The notes beneath the pieces are model-generated. The model saw only the letters and a list, made by a program, of their open reading frames with translations. It made no database searches and was not told the origin of the DNA. Of a stretch of 64,000 bases of DNA, positions 32,543 to 41,946 are shown one piece after another. Source of the stretch: Flavobacteriales bacterium. GTDB taxonomy: Bacteria; Bacteroidota; Bacteroidia; Flavobacteriales_F; PHOS-HE28. Within the stretch, counting starts at the first letter, position 1. Each line of letters begins with the position of its first letter. The stretch is taken from NCBI GenBank assembly GCA_016702645.1, contig JADJDP010000015.1:57059-121058 (forward strand), written 5' to 3'. The translations under genes were made by a program, and so were the position numbers.

Positions 32543-35299
32543 CTAACGAACGATCGTTACGTGCCCGAAGAGTTCGTGACGATCGCCCTTGACCGCATCG
32601 ATCGCATAGGCGCGGTACGCATAAACACCACCGGGTACATCGGAACCACCTGCGGTACCATCCCATTCGGCCCAGGGGTCATTGGACTCATAGATGATCC
32701 CACCCCAGCGATCGAACACCTGTAACTCGAAGCTCTCGAGGTCCACCACATTGATGATGGGTTTGAACGTGTCGTTGTAGCCATCGTCGTTCGGGGTGAA
32801 CGCATTGGCCACATAGAACACGTACTCCTGAGGCTTCAGGTAGGCAATGATGGTATCCGTTGTGAAGAAGCGAGCCGTGAGCGCGGGCTTGGTGGTATCT
32901 GCGGGCGTGAACGGATTGTTCTTGATGGTCCAGTAAAGAAAATCGTAGTAGAGGGTGGGGTTGATGTTGAAATCCACCGGCACGTCTTCCGGGACCGTGG
33001 TGATGGTGGGGAAGTTGGAGAACGTGTTCCCATCGAATGTGATGGTACCTCCGCCGGGAGGGACGACGTCCAGCATCACCTCGTATCGGATCGGTGGAAT
33101 GAAATGGGCCACGATGCTATCGGCACCAATGAAGTCCACTGTCACGAGCGAATCGGTGAGGCTTGGGGAAAGGGTATTGCCCTGGAAGACCTCCCAGTAG
33201 TCGAATATCCAGCCGGTCTCGGGTATCGGGGCGAGTGTGGTGGTGACCCCGCCGTAGTAAGTTCCTGTGAAGGGGTAGGAGTCCAGCGTGATGCTGTTCA
33301 CCTGGATCTCTCCGCTAAGTGGCGGATCCACATTGAAGACCACGTCGTACGGGCCGTTCAGGTTGTAGCAGTCCACCAACCCTTGTTCGATCGTTACACA
33401 GCGGTCTTCGATGAAATCACGCATGACCTGGACGTTGTTCTGCCAGTCGGCCACACTACCGCCCCATCGAGCGACCTGGCCCACCATCTCCGGTGCGATG
33501 TTCGCGACCAAGCTGTCCAGGAACGGCACCATGAAGTCGCAATTGAACAACGTATTTCCCAGATCGATGTACCGGTTCACGTAGTAGTCATGCACCATCT
33601 GGTTCTCGGCCAATAGCTTCTCCAGAATGTCCGTGTGTCCCTGACCGCCGGGGTTTGGGAGGTCTTCCACTGCACAAGGGTCCGCGTTGGCACTTTGATC
33701 CGGTATGCCCGTGAAATTGGTGTAGTGCCCGAAGGTGGCGTCCATGTCCCACAGGATGTAGCCCCATTTCTGGTGTTCCCCGTTGGGGTTCATTCCTCTC
33801 CACCAGCCTGTGTTCCAATTGAGCCAATCAGCACAAACGGTGTAGCTGTTGAGGCAGAAGTAGTCGATCAGGCTGTTCCAGTTCAGTTCGCCGTCCACGT
33901 ATGCGAATGCCGTGGCATCACCCATATCGTTCGCCATGATGTATGCGACCAGAGCGTTCCAATCGGTTTGTGCCTGTGCACCACCGTACTCGCTCCATGT
34001 ACCCCCCCATGTCTTGATGAATTGGACATTGAACTCGTCCTGGTCGTAGTAGTATTTGGTGAAATCGGCATCGTCCACTTTCTCGCGAACGTCGTACACG
34101 CCCCAGTACTGGCCGTTGATGTAAACCACGGCGGGTTCGTACGTGCGCTCGTCGAGCTTGAGGTTCCCCACCTGGCTCAAGGCGTGCACATATGCATCCC
34201 GGATGTGTGCGGGTTGTCCCGGACCGAACTCGTAGTTGTCACCTGCGGCTGCCTTGACGATCAGGCGCTGGAACTCATCCCGATCGGACATGGTGAACAT
34301 GGGGTAGTGGATCCCGTTGCTGTAACCGAACTGGTCACGTGTTACCCAATCGAAGCCGCGATGGTCGTAGGCCCAACTGTCCTGTCCATGTTCGTCCATG
34401 GTCCCCACCACTTCATCGCGTAGCACACCATCAGCACCGAAGTACTCCATGGAGGCCACGGGTTCAATGCCGCCATTGCCATCAAGAAGAGTTTGCGCAT
34501 CATCGCCGGCACAACTCAGGATCGCAACGCCGTGCGTGACACCGACCAAGTAGGTGTTCGTCTCAATGAAGCTCGGCGGTATGGCGGGGTTGGAACTGAA
34601 AGCACGCGCACGTATCACGGTCACCGTGCCCACGTTGATGGGTGCCGCATAGGCGGTGCTTGCCGCAGTGGGTTCCGATCCATCAAGCGTATAGCGTATG
34701 GTAACGCCAGCATCCGGGCTCGACAGCGCAACGCTGATGGCCCCCGCATGGTAGCCCGGAGCCTGGTTCATGACGGGTTTGGTGGCGTAGTAAGGACCAG
34801 CGCCGACGTTCGCGGCGTTCGGAGTGGGAACCAGGAAGAGCGACCACGTCGCCGCGCCATCGGTGGTGCGGCCCCAGCTATGGTCAGCTTGTGTCGGATC
34901 GGAAAACTGGAAGTTGTCCACGATGTTGCCGCTGGCATCGCTCAGCACGGCCCTGTCGCCTTGGCTCTGCGTGAGCTTGAAGCTCGGGTGCGGGTTACCG
35001 GCAGCCACGGTATTGCGCGCACTGCAGAACACCATCAGGCGGCCATTGGCTGGGATGGAGGTACCCGGGGGAACCTGCCACTTGGTGTTGTTGGTCTGGC
35101 TGTCGCTCAGGTACCAGCCGCTCAGGTCCACTGCAGCGCCTCCGGTATTGTACAATTCGATCCAATCCTCGCGCTCCCCGAAACTGTCCGTGGGTCCGTT
35201 GATGTTGGCCGCGCTCAACTCGTTGATCACCACTTGAGCGTGGGAGCTTAACGCAAGTGAGACCACGCTTATCGTGATCGAAAGAGTTCTCTGGAGCAT
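32543..35299 (-). CDS. Secreted CotH-kinase-like protein with lamin-tail domain and T9SS type B domain
   Basis: A 918-residue protein. Signal peptide MLQRTLSITISVVSLALSSHA. Lamin-tail domain: VVINELSAANINGPTD...DWIELYNTG. A chitobiase-type C-terminal domain follows (GVTIRYTLDGSEPTAAST). The CotH kinase-like domain has RDEFQRLIVKAAAGDN, LDERTYEPAVVYINGQYWGVYDVREKVD and WDMDATFG. InlB/Ig-like beta-repeats follow (IFDYWEVFQGN, YYDFLYWTIKNN), then a type B sorting domain (NAFTPNDDGYNDTFKPII ... FDRWGGIIYES ... GVYAYRAYAIDAVKGDRHELFGHVTIVR). CotH proteins are atypical kinases of secreted proteins. The frame is clean throughout. Attachment to the surface is inferred from the type B domain. Confidence 0.92.
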   Translation of the reverse strand: MLQRTLSITISVVSLALSSHAQVVINELSAANINGPTDSFGEREDWIELYNTGGAAVDLSGWYLSDSQTNNTKWQVPPGTSIPANGRLMVFCSARNTVAAGNPHPSFKLTQSQGDRAVLSDASGNIVDNFQFSDPTQADHSWGRTTDGAATWSLFLVPTPNAANVGAGPYYATKPVMNQAPGYHAGAISVALSSPDAGVTIRYTLDGSEPTAASTAYAAPINVGTVTVIRARAFSSNPAIPPSFIETNTYLVGVTHGVAILSCAGDDAQTLLDGNGGIEPVASMEYFGADGVLRDEVVGTMDEHGQDSWAYDHRGFDWVTRDQFGYSNGIHYPMFTMSDRDEFQRLIVKAAAGDNYEFGPGQPAHIRDAYVHALSQVGNLKLDERTYEPAVVYINGQYWGVYDVREKVDDADFTKYYYDQDEFNVQFIKTWGGTWSEYGGAQAQTDWNALVAYIMANDMGDATAFAYVDGELNWNSLIDYFCLNSYTVCADWLNWNTGWWRGMNPNGEHQKWGYILWDMDATFGHYTNFTGIPDQSANADPCAVEDLPNPGGQGHTDILEKLLAENQMVHDYYVNRYIDLGNTLFNCDFMVPFLDSLVANIAPEMVGQVARWGGSVADWQNNVQVMRDFIEDRCVTIEQGLVDCYNLNGPYDVVFNVDPPLSGEIQVNSITLDSYPFTGTYYGGVTTTLAPIPETGWIFDYWEVFQGNTLSPSLTDSLVTVDFIGADSIVAHFIPPIRYEVMLDVVPPGGGTITFDGNTFSNFPTITTVPEDVPVDFNINPTLYYDFLYWTIKNNPFTPADTTKPALTARFFTTDTIIAYLKPQEYVFYVANAFTPNDDGYNDTFKPIINVVDLESFELQVFDRWGGIIYESNDPWAEWDGTAGGSDVPGGVYAYRAYAIDAVKGDRHELFGHVTIVR

Positions 35300-35350
35300 G
35301 AGCAGGGGAGCGGGCTGGGAAGGAGGCAAGTTAAGGGGCTGTGTCCTTTG

Positions 35351-35430
35351 GGCTAACGATCAGGGGGCCAGCATGTTCGGTTGCAGGTGCGCCCACCTGT
35401 GTCTCGTGAACGAGACGCTAACCGGCCCCT
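35351..35430. other. Nested hairpin element between CotH and DinB genes
   Basis: Outer arms AGGGGGCC (35362-35369) and GGCCCCT (35424-35430) enclose two perfect hairpins: CAGGTG / CACCTG with a 4-nt loop (35384-35399), and GTCTCGT / ACGAGAC with a 2-nt loop (35401-35416). GCTAAC occurs just outside and just inside the right side. It could be a terminator for the DinB gene or a small non-autonomous repeat. No protein is encoded. Confidence 0.5.
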
Positions 35431-35447
35431 AGGACGTTGCCCGTCGT

Positions 35448-35951
35448 TCAACCCTTGGCGTTCAGGTCAGCCGCGGCGTAGTAGCCGGTGTCCATATCCA
35501 GCATGAGTTTCGTATGCAGGGTGATCTGGCCGGTGTGGTAGCTGAAGTGTTCCACAACATGGAGCAAAATGGCCGTTCCGGTTTCTTCGAAGCCCTGCAC
35601 CTTCCACGATCGGGTGAGTCCCTGGAGGGGTAGCTCGGCAATGGTGCGATAGGCCAGATCCATCACCTTTCCCAGCCTTGCCAGCAGATCGGCACGAGGA
35701 ACAGGACCGCGTTCCGAGAACTCGTCCTCCCGGGTGCGGATATCAGGCATCTCCCCAAGCGTGGCATTGATCCATTGACCCACATTGCCGCAGAGGTGCA
35801 ACACCAGGTTGCCAACGCTTACGACGTGTGTGTTCGGCCGTAGCCAGATCTGCTCCTCGCTCATCAGTCCGAGGCATTTCGCGATCCGTTCCTCGCTTTC
35901 CTTCAGCCTCCGCAGGCATTCCGTCCGCAGTTGTTCTGCAACGTCGCTCAT
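35448..35951 (-). CDS. DinB-family protein
   Basis: A 167-residue four-helix protein with the DinB/YfiT metal-binding pattern. The first histidine lies in VSVGNLVLHLCGNVGQWIN. The second and third are in AILLHVVEHFSYHTGQITLHTKLM, the H-x-x-x-H motif near the C-terminus. Length is normal. Bacteroidota DinB proteins are mostly uncharacterised and related to bacillithiol-dependent transferases. It follows a terminator and precedes the nested hairpin element. Substrate is unknown. Confidence 0.88.
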   Translation of the reverse strand: MSDVAEQLRTECLRRLKESEERIAKCLGLMSEEQIWLRPNTHVVSVGNLVLHLCGNVGQWINATLGEMPDIRTREDEFSERGPVPRADLLARLGKVMDLAYRTIAELPLQGLTRSWKVQGFEETGTAILLHVVEHFSYHTGQITLHTKLMLDMDTGYYAAADLNAKG

Positions 35952-35982
35952 GCGACCAAGATAGCGGCAGTGGAAAAATGAA

Positions 35983-36015
35983 CGGCCCCACCCGGAATGG
36001 ATCCGGGTGGGGCCG
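35983..36015 (-). terminator. Intrinsic terminator of the S9 peptidase gene
   Basis: CGGCCCCACCCGG and CCGGGTGGGGCCG make a perfect 13-bp stem with a 7-nt loop. On the minus strand it is followed by TTCATTTTTCC. The S9 stop is 21 bp upstream. Confidence 0.9.
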
Positions 36016-36035
36016 CCGATGTCGCCTTTTTCGAA

Positions 36036-38010
36036 CTACGCTGCCTCCTTCACCTCTTCAGCCGTGGCGGCCTTCGATCCTGCCCCGATATGCTGGTCCA
36101 GGAATTTCTCCATGGCACCATAAAAATCGAAGCGGTTCTCCTCGTTCCGGAAGCCATGGCCTTCGTTTTCCTTCACCATGTACTGGACCTCGATACCGCG
36201 CGCCTTAAGTGCTTCCACCACCTGGTCGCTCTCGGCCTTGTTCACGCGCGGGTCCGTGGCGCCTTGTGCGATGAACAGCGGGCACTTCACGCGGTCCATG
36301 AAGAACACGGGGGACGCTTCACGCAGCAACAGGCTGTCCTTCTGGGGATCGCCCACCATCTCGTACATCTGTTTCCGCCAAGCCTCCCAGTAGGGCGGCA
36401 TGGTGTTCATGAAGGTGAACATGTTGCTCACGCCCACATAATCCACGGCGCAGGCGTACAGGTCCGGTGTATAGGTGATGCCTGCGAGCGTGGCATACCC
36501 ACCGTAGCTGGCACCGTAAATGGCGATGCGCGTGCTATCGGCGATACCTTCCTTCTTCAGCCACTCCACACCATCGGTGATGTCGTCCTGCATGGTCTTG
36601 CCCCACTGCTTGAAGCTCTTCTCCCAGAAGGTGCGGCCGTAGCCGGTGCTTCCGCGGAAGTTCATCTGCAGCACCGCATAGCCGCGGTTGGCCATCCACT
36701 GTACTTGCGGGTTGAAGCCCCACTCATCGCGTGCCCATGGGCCACCGTGCGGGTTGATGATGACCGGCAGGTTCTTCGCTTCGCGGCCCACGGGAAGCGT
36801 GAGATAGCCGTGGATCGTGAGGCCATCGCGACTGGTGTAGGTGATGGGCTTCATCTCAGCCATGTGCTCCGGGTTGATCCATGGGCGGATCGTAGCGACC
36901 TCCTCCAACTTGTCGGCGGTGGCATCATAGAAATAGTACTTGCCCGGATCGCGGTCGCTGCCAACCCAGACCATGAACTTGGTCTCTTCGTCGTTCTCGC
37001 CGTAGATCCAGTAGTCCAGTCCCGTGAATTTGCTGGCGAGCTTCTCATAGAGCGCTTTGGTCTGATCGTCCAGGATGTGGCGCTCTTCCTTCCAGCCCGT
37101 CCAAGTGACCATGGTGAGCACCTTGCGCTTCTCGCTGAATTCCACGCTGCTCACATCGTATTCGGCGTTCTCGTGGATCAAGCGCGTCTCTTTCTTGCCG
37201 GCCAGGTCCCATTCCACCACCGCCTTCTTGTCACGGCCGTTCAGGTTATGGCTCACGATCAGGTTCGCGTTGTCGAACGTGAACATCAACGGGCTCCAAT
37301 CGTCCTTGAAACCGGTGCGCATGTATTCTGCGAACGGCTCATTGGCGGTCGCGCGGTAGTAGAACACTTGGTCGGTACCATCGGTCTTTATGGCGAAACG
37401 GATGGTGCCGTTGTGGTCCGTGATCCACCCTTCGTAGTTGTCCTTGCTGTTGTCGTAGAGCGGCTTGAGTTCGCCGGTGGCGATGTTGCAGGTGTAGGGG
37501 TCGAACACCTGCGGGTTGCGCTGGTTCATCTGCACCAGGATGGTCTGCTCCATACCGGGCACGTTGTGCAAGCGGTCCATTGTCGCGGCACGCACGCCTT
37601 TCTCCGGCGTCAACATCTTCACGTCCTTGCCATCGATACTGGCGCTGAAAACGATGAAGTTCTCATCGCCGTTCACATCGCGTGTACACCAAGCGGTCGC
37701 CCTTCCAGAAGTAGCCACCAATATCGCGCACCGTGTCCGTGGTCACCTGGACGGCTTCGGCCTCGCCCATCTTCTTCACGAAGATGTTCATGCGGTTCTT
37801 CCAAGGCGCGCGGTAGCTCATGTACTCACCGTTCGGGCTGATCTGGAAGCTGGCCTTCTCCGGGTTCTTGAAGAAGTCCTTCATCTCGATCGTTGGCGGA
37901 GGGGCCTGGGTGGCGACCGTGGTCTCTCCCCCGCCGCAGGATGCAAGCAGGACGAGGCCCGCCATCATCGGGATGATGGAGCGGGTGGTATGGGCTGTAA
38001 TGGTTCGCAT
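36036..38010 (-). CDS. S9 family (prolyl oligopeptidase-like) peptidase, lipoprotein, one frame break
   Basis: The protein starts MRTITAHTTRSIIPMMAGLVLLASC, with a lipobox Cys at residue 25. An N-terminal beta-propeller follows (DFFKNPEKASFQISPNGEYMSYRAPWKNRMN, DRLVYTRDVNGDENF). The alpha/beta hydrolase domain has HGGPWARDEWGFNPQVQW, the nucleophile motif YGASYGGYATLAG, the Asp in QGATDPRVNKAES and the His in ENEGHGFRNEEN. The frame breaks near 37682, after LVYTR, which is a clean junction between two long frames. Reconstructed length is about 658 residues, normal for periplasmic or outer-membrane dipeptidyl-type S9 peptidases that degrade peptides. Confidence 0.92.
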
Positions 38011-38089
38011 GGGTTGGATCATGGGCGGCAAAGGTGCCATTGGTGCCGCGCATCGCCTAGGGCGATCCACGAACGGTCTGTCACAGTGC

Positions 38090-39481
38090 TCACCGGTGGA
38101 ACCGGTACACCCATACGCGGTGGTCGGCTTCCACGGAATCGACCAGGGGATAGGAGGCCCTCAGCCTCTGGTACCAATGCTTTTGCGAGGAGATCGGATC
38201 GCCGCTGGCATCCACCACGATCGTTGGCTTCAAGGTGTCGTTCGTGAGCATCAGCGATCCGTTGATGTCGTAATGTGTGAATGGCGTTCGCTCCTCCTTG
38301 AGGATCCGGATGTCGGCCGCTGCGCGATAGTTGAGCCAGTACCATGGCGGCCATACATGCTCAATGCAACGATCAGGGCACCATGCGTTCACTTGTTCGA
38401 CCACGGCGGAGGGATGATATCGCCCTTCTTTCCATGGTTCGAAGGTGAACGCCATCGCACCTATCGCGACCGCTGCCAATGCCGAGGACGCACGTGCCGG
38501 GATGCTGATCGTAGCGATCGAGAGCGCCAACAACAGCGCGAAGCCCGGCGCGGCGTAAACGAGATATCGGTCAAGGAACATGGGCACAAGGAGGGACATG
38601 GCGAACATGCCGATCAAGGGTACCATGCACCAGATCAGTGCGAGCCGTAGCGCGGATGCTGCCATGCGTGAACGCGCCGCAGCAAAGACGATCAGCGCGA
38701 GGAAGGCGATGGCCAGCACGGGCGCATTGCTCCAGCGCCAGATCATGTTGTAGAGATCTTCCGGCACCGGTGCTTCCAACCAAGTGCCCTGCGACACGCT
38801 GCTGCCCAAGCGCGAAAGGAAGATGACCAGGTAGGGCGAGAACCACAGCAGCGTTATGCCGACGCCGAGGAGGAAATTGCGACGCATAGGACGCAGCTCT
38901 GGAAGTGCGAGCACGCACAACAACTGCACACCCACGGCCAGCCAACCGAAGAAGTGCGTGTACACCATCAATGTGTTCAGCGCGGAAAGACCGACCATGG
39001 CCCGGATGCCGTTATCAGGTTTGTCCTTTGCGCGCCAAAGGAGCCACATGCCCAAGGTGGCCAGCAAGGTGAAGAGGGAATACGCCCGCACCTCGTGCGC
39101 GAAGCCGTAGTGGTAGTTGTTCAGCGTGAACAGGAGCGAGGCCACCAGCGCGGCACGCTGTCCTGCGAGTCGATGCGCCAGCAGGAACAACGGCCATACC
39201 GCCAGCGCGCTGAACAGGGCCGATGGCACACGTAACCACGCCGCCTCGAACGGAACGAACGCGCTCCACGCTTTGATCAACAGGAAATAGAGCGGTGGAT
39301 TGTTCTCCGTGCGCAGCATCTCCCAGAAGGCGCCCAGCGGCTGCTGTGACCAATAGACCGTGAAGGGCTCGTCGTGTGCAAGCTCGTTCGTGCCCAACCA
39401 GAGCAACTTCACCATCACATTGAAGGCGATGATCGCGATGAGCAACAGGCGGATGTTCAATGGAGTGGCGGCTGGTCGCAA
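38090..39481 (-). CDS. Glycosyltransferase family 39-like membrane protein
   Basis: A 463-residue protein of about ten helices. The first external loop has the acidic pair LAHDEPFTVYW followed by NNPPLYFLLIKAWSAF, matching the PMT/ArnT (GT39, PF13231) signature. LNNYHYGFAHEVRAYSLFTLLATLGMWLLW is also characteristic. A periplasmic C-terminal segment with two cysteines (NAWCPDRCIEHVW) follows the last helix. It probably transfers a sugar from a polyprenyl phosphate in the inner membrane. The acceptor is unknown and no glycan cluster surrounds it. Confidence 0.85.
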   Translation of the reverse strand: MRPAATPLNIRLLLIAIIAFNVMVKLLWLGTNELAHDEPFTVYWSQQPLGAFWEMLRTENNPPLYFLLIKAWSAFVPFEAAWLRVPSALFSALAVWPLFLLAHRLAGQRAALVASLLFTLNNYHYGFAHEVRAYSLFTLLATLGMWLLWRAKDKPDNGIRAMVGLSALNTLMVYTHFFGWLAVGVQLLCVLALPELRPMRRNFLLGVGITLLWFSPYLVIFLSRLGSSVSQGTWLEAPVPEDLYNMIWRWSNAPVLAIAFLALIVFAAARSRMAASALRLALIWCMVPLIGMFAMSLLVPMFLDRYLVYAAPGFALLLALSIATISIPARASSALAAVAIGAMAFTFEPWKEGRYHPSAVVEQVNAWCPDRCIEHVWPPWYWLNYRAAADIRILKEERTPFTHYDINGSLMLTNDTLKPTIVVDASGDPISSQKHWYQRLRASYPLVDSVEADHRVWVYRFHR

Positions 39482-39518
39482 GTTTACCTCGTTGCAACCG
39501 GCTGCTATCCAAGGTACT

Positions 39519-39962
39519 TCAAACCATCTGGATCTTGCGATGCATCAAGTAGTGCATCCCGATGCCTGGCATTTCGAACACTTCACCTTCGATGACGAAC
39601 CCGAGACGCTCGTAGAACGGCACGGCCTTGATGCGCGCATTGCACCAGAGCAGGTCCACTTGCTGCGCCTTGAGGTGATCGAACGCGAAGTGCAGGAGTT
39701 TTTCACCCGCGCCTTTGCTCCGTTGGTCGGGGTGTGTGGCCATTCCACGCAAGCGGAATTGTTTCCAACCCTTGAAGGTGCGGTGCTTTTCAGGGTAGAA
39801 GGAACCGACACAAATGATCTCCTCCTTCAGGAACACCCCCACATGGAAGGCGCCTTCCAAGCGGTCGTTCGCGAAGTTCACGTCCTCCAGTGTGCCGCCG
39901 GGACGAAGCACCAGGAGGCGCAATGCATGGGTGTCGGAGGCTTTGATGAACAGTGATCGCAT
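39519..39962 (-). CDS. GNAT-family N-acetyltransferase
   Basis: A 147-residue GNAT protein. The acetyl-CoA motif A is FRLRGMATHPDQRSKGAGEKLLHFAFDHL, with R/Q-x-x-G-x-G/A. Motif B follows as VDLLWCNARIKAVPFYERLGFVIEGEVFEMPGIG. It lacks extra domains. The acceptor is unknown. It lies 6 bp upstream of the stop of the next minus-strand membrane-protein gene, so the small genes here may share a transcript. Confidence 0.9.
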   Translation of the reverse strand: MRSLFIKASDTHALRLLVLRPGGTLEDVNFANDRLEGAFHVGVFLKEEIICVGSFYPEKHRTFKGWKQFRLRGMATHPDQRSKGAGEKLLHFAFDHLKAQQVDLLWCNARIKAVPFYERLGFVIEGEVFEMPGIGMHYLMHRKIQMV

Positions 39963-39968
39963 CGTCTG

Positions 39969-40694
39969 CTAAGTTGGTACGCCCTTCGGTTTCCAGCGAG
40001 CCGAAAGTGTGTTCAACAAGCGTTCGGCATGCGCCTTTTGTTGTGTGAGCACCGCTGTGCATTCACCTGCGCCGGGTGGGGCGCAAGCAATGATCACCCT
40101 TCCCTCCGGCAGCATGGCATGCACTTCTTCGAGTTCACCGCAGCGCATTGTGGGTGCTGTTGGTCCACCGCTGCCCAGTGCCTGCACTTCCTGCCACGTG
40201 TTCGTTCTTTCCACCTGCGTGAACGGTATCGCGACCATGCCCAGGAACGTGCGACTGTCGTACCGGACCAGACCGGCATCGGTCACCACCACGCGATGCG
40301 CCGGAAATGCGAGCAGGCACCAGATCGCCCACGCGCCGCCCAGTGCGAGTCCGGTGCGGGCACCGAAGACGCTTGCAGGAAGGGGACCCCATTTCGAGAT
40401 GGCTCCCACTGGTACGGCCAGCAAGGCAAGCAGTCCACCAGCGAGCAGCGTGAACAAGCCGGCCATGGCCATCCGCGGCACGGCTCCTGCGGTCTCGATC
40501 GCCAGGGTGTCCTCCCGGAGCAATGCATAGCCCGCACGGTAGGGAGCCGTCGCCATTCCCAGCTCTTCCGTGGGGTTGTCTCCGATGATCGATCCCAGCA
40601 GGGTGATCACCACGCGGAGTACAAGCAAAGCGCCAGCGCCCAGCGCGAGGAATTGGAACGCCTCTCTCGCGTTTTCCGGCACTTGGAGCTTCAT
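39969..40694 (-). CDS. Hypothetical membrane protein
   Basis: A 241-residue protein with three helices: FLALGAGALLVLRVVITLLGSII (residues 15-37), MAGLFTLLAGGLLALLAVPVGAI and LALGGAWAIWCLLAFP. A cytoplasmic domain follows, containing RVVVTDAGLVRYDSRTFLGMVAIPFTQVERTNTW. That domain has a PH-like beta pattern reminiscent of bPH2/YdbT proteins (VTD-GLVRY-S-x-F-x-x-x-IPF-x-QV). No named family is certain. It is preceded by the M42 peptidase stop at 4 bp, so co-transcription is likely. Confidence 0.7.
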   Translation of the reverse strand: MKLQVPENAREAFQFLALGAGALLVLRVVITLLGSIIGDNPTEELGMATAPYRAGYALLREDTLAIETAGAVPRMAMAGLFTLLAGGLLALLAVPVGAISKWGPLPASVFGARTGLALGGAWAIWCLLAFPAHRVVVTDAGLVRYDSRTFLGMVAIPFTQVERTNTWQEVQALGSGGPTAPTMRCGELEEVHAMLPEGRVIIACAPPGAGECTAVLTQQKAHAERLLNTLSARWKPKGVPT

Positions 40695-40698
40695 GGAT

Positions 40699-41820
40699 CT
40701 ACTTGAAGTAGCGCATGTCCTGCCCGGTCTTCAGTGCTTTCACACTCTCAAGTATCAATCGGATCACGTTCTCCACGTCATCGCGGTGAACGGTTTCGAC
40801 CGTGGTGTGCATGTACCGGAGCGGCAGGCTGATGAGCGCACTGGGCACCCCGGCAGCGCCGTAGGCGAAGGCATCCGTATCGGTACCCGTGGCACGACTG
40901 GCGGCCAGCCGTTGGAAGGGGATCTTGTTCGCTTCGGCGGTACGCACGATATGGCGCAGCATGTTGTTGTGCACGGCGGGTGCATAGCTCAGCACCGGTC
41001 CCTTGCCGCAGGCGATGTCACCGCTTTGCACCTTGCTCATCATGGGCGTTTGGGTGTCGTGCGTCACGTCCGTCACGATCGCCAGGTCCGGCCGGATGCG
41101 TTCCACGATCATTTCCGCGCCACGCAGTCCCACCTCTTCCTGAACGCTGTTGGTGATGTAAAGCCCGAAGGGCAGTTCAACCTTCCGCTCCTTGAGCAAA
41201 CGAGCCACTTCGGCGATCATGAACCCGCCCATGCGGTTGTCCAATGCGCGACCGGTGAAGTTGCGCCCATTGAGCACCATGAACTCGTCCACGAAGGTGA
41301 CCACACAACCCACGTGCACGCCGAGCTTCTCCACTTCCTCTTTGCTGTTGCAGCCGCAGTCCAGGAAGATGTTCTCGGTCGTGGGCACCAGTTCCGTTTT
41401 GCCGTTGCGTACATGGATGGCTGGCCAGCCGAACACGGCTTTCACGATCCCCTTGTCCGTGTGGATGTTCACCCGCATGCTCGGCGCGATCATGTGGTCG
41501 CTGCCGCCATTTCGCTTCACGTAGATGAAGCCCTCTTTGGTGATGTAGTGCACGAACCAGCTGATCTCATCGGCGTGCGCCTCGATCACCACTTTGTACT
41601 TCGCTTTCGGATTGATGACACCGACGGTTGTGCCGTACGCATCCACGAAGTGGTCCTGAACGAAAGGTTTCACATAGTCCAGCCAGATCTTCTGCCCTGC
41701 ACTTTCAAAACCCGTGGGGGAGGGATTGTTCAGATAGCGTTCCAGGAAGGCGAGCGATGCGGGAGTGAGGATGCTTGGTGCGCGCTTCGCGGTTTTTTTC
41801 ACCTTGGACTTCTTCGCCAT
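40699..41820 (-). CDS. M42-family glutamyl/leucyl aminopeptidase-like metallopeptidase
   Basis: A 373-residue cytoplasmic metallopeptidase. The dinuclear site is complete: His in VIEAHADEISWFV, bridging Asp in GRALDNRMGGFM, the catalytic Glu pair in NSVQEEVGLRGAE, Asp in AIVTDVTHDTQT and the final His in RYMHTTVETVHRDD. The basic N-terminus (MAKKSKVKKTAKRA) is unusual. Such enzymes form large tetrahedral complexes that trim peptides. It heads a possible minus-strand run with the two small genes after it. Confidence 0.92.
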   Translation of the reverse strand: MAKKSKVKKTAKRAPSILTPASLAFLERYLNNPSPTGFESAGQKIWLDYVKPFVQDHFVDAYGTTVGVINPKAKYKVVIEAHADEISWFVHYITKEGFIYVKRNGGSDHMIAPSMRVNIHTDKGIVKAVFGWPAIHVRNGKTELVPTTENIFLDCGCNSKEEVEKLGVHVGCVVTFVDEFMVLNGRNFTGRALDNRMGGFMIAEVARLLKERKVELPFGLYITNSVQEEVGLRGAEMIVERIRPDLAIVTDVTHDTQTPMMSKVQSGDIACGKGPVLSYAPAVHNNMLRHIVRTAEANKIPFQRLAASRATGTDTDAFAYGAAGVPSALISLPLRYMHTTVETVHRDDVENVIRLILESVKALKTGQDMRYFK

Positions 41821-41946
41821 GCGTTCTGGTGCGGTTGCCGTTTTTGATGGGCGGCGGTGCGCGCCAAAACTAGCCCAGGCCGGTGTCGGCGAACCCTTTG
41901 GAAGCGTGGACGTATGAACAGCGCTTTTTTGAACCCGAACCGCACC

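Noticed and set aside
35997..37841. 614-codon plus-strand frame opposite the S9 peptidase
   Set aside because: It is the exact antisense of a well-supported peptidase with catalytic motifs; high GC keeps the opposite frame open.
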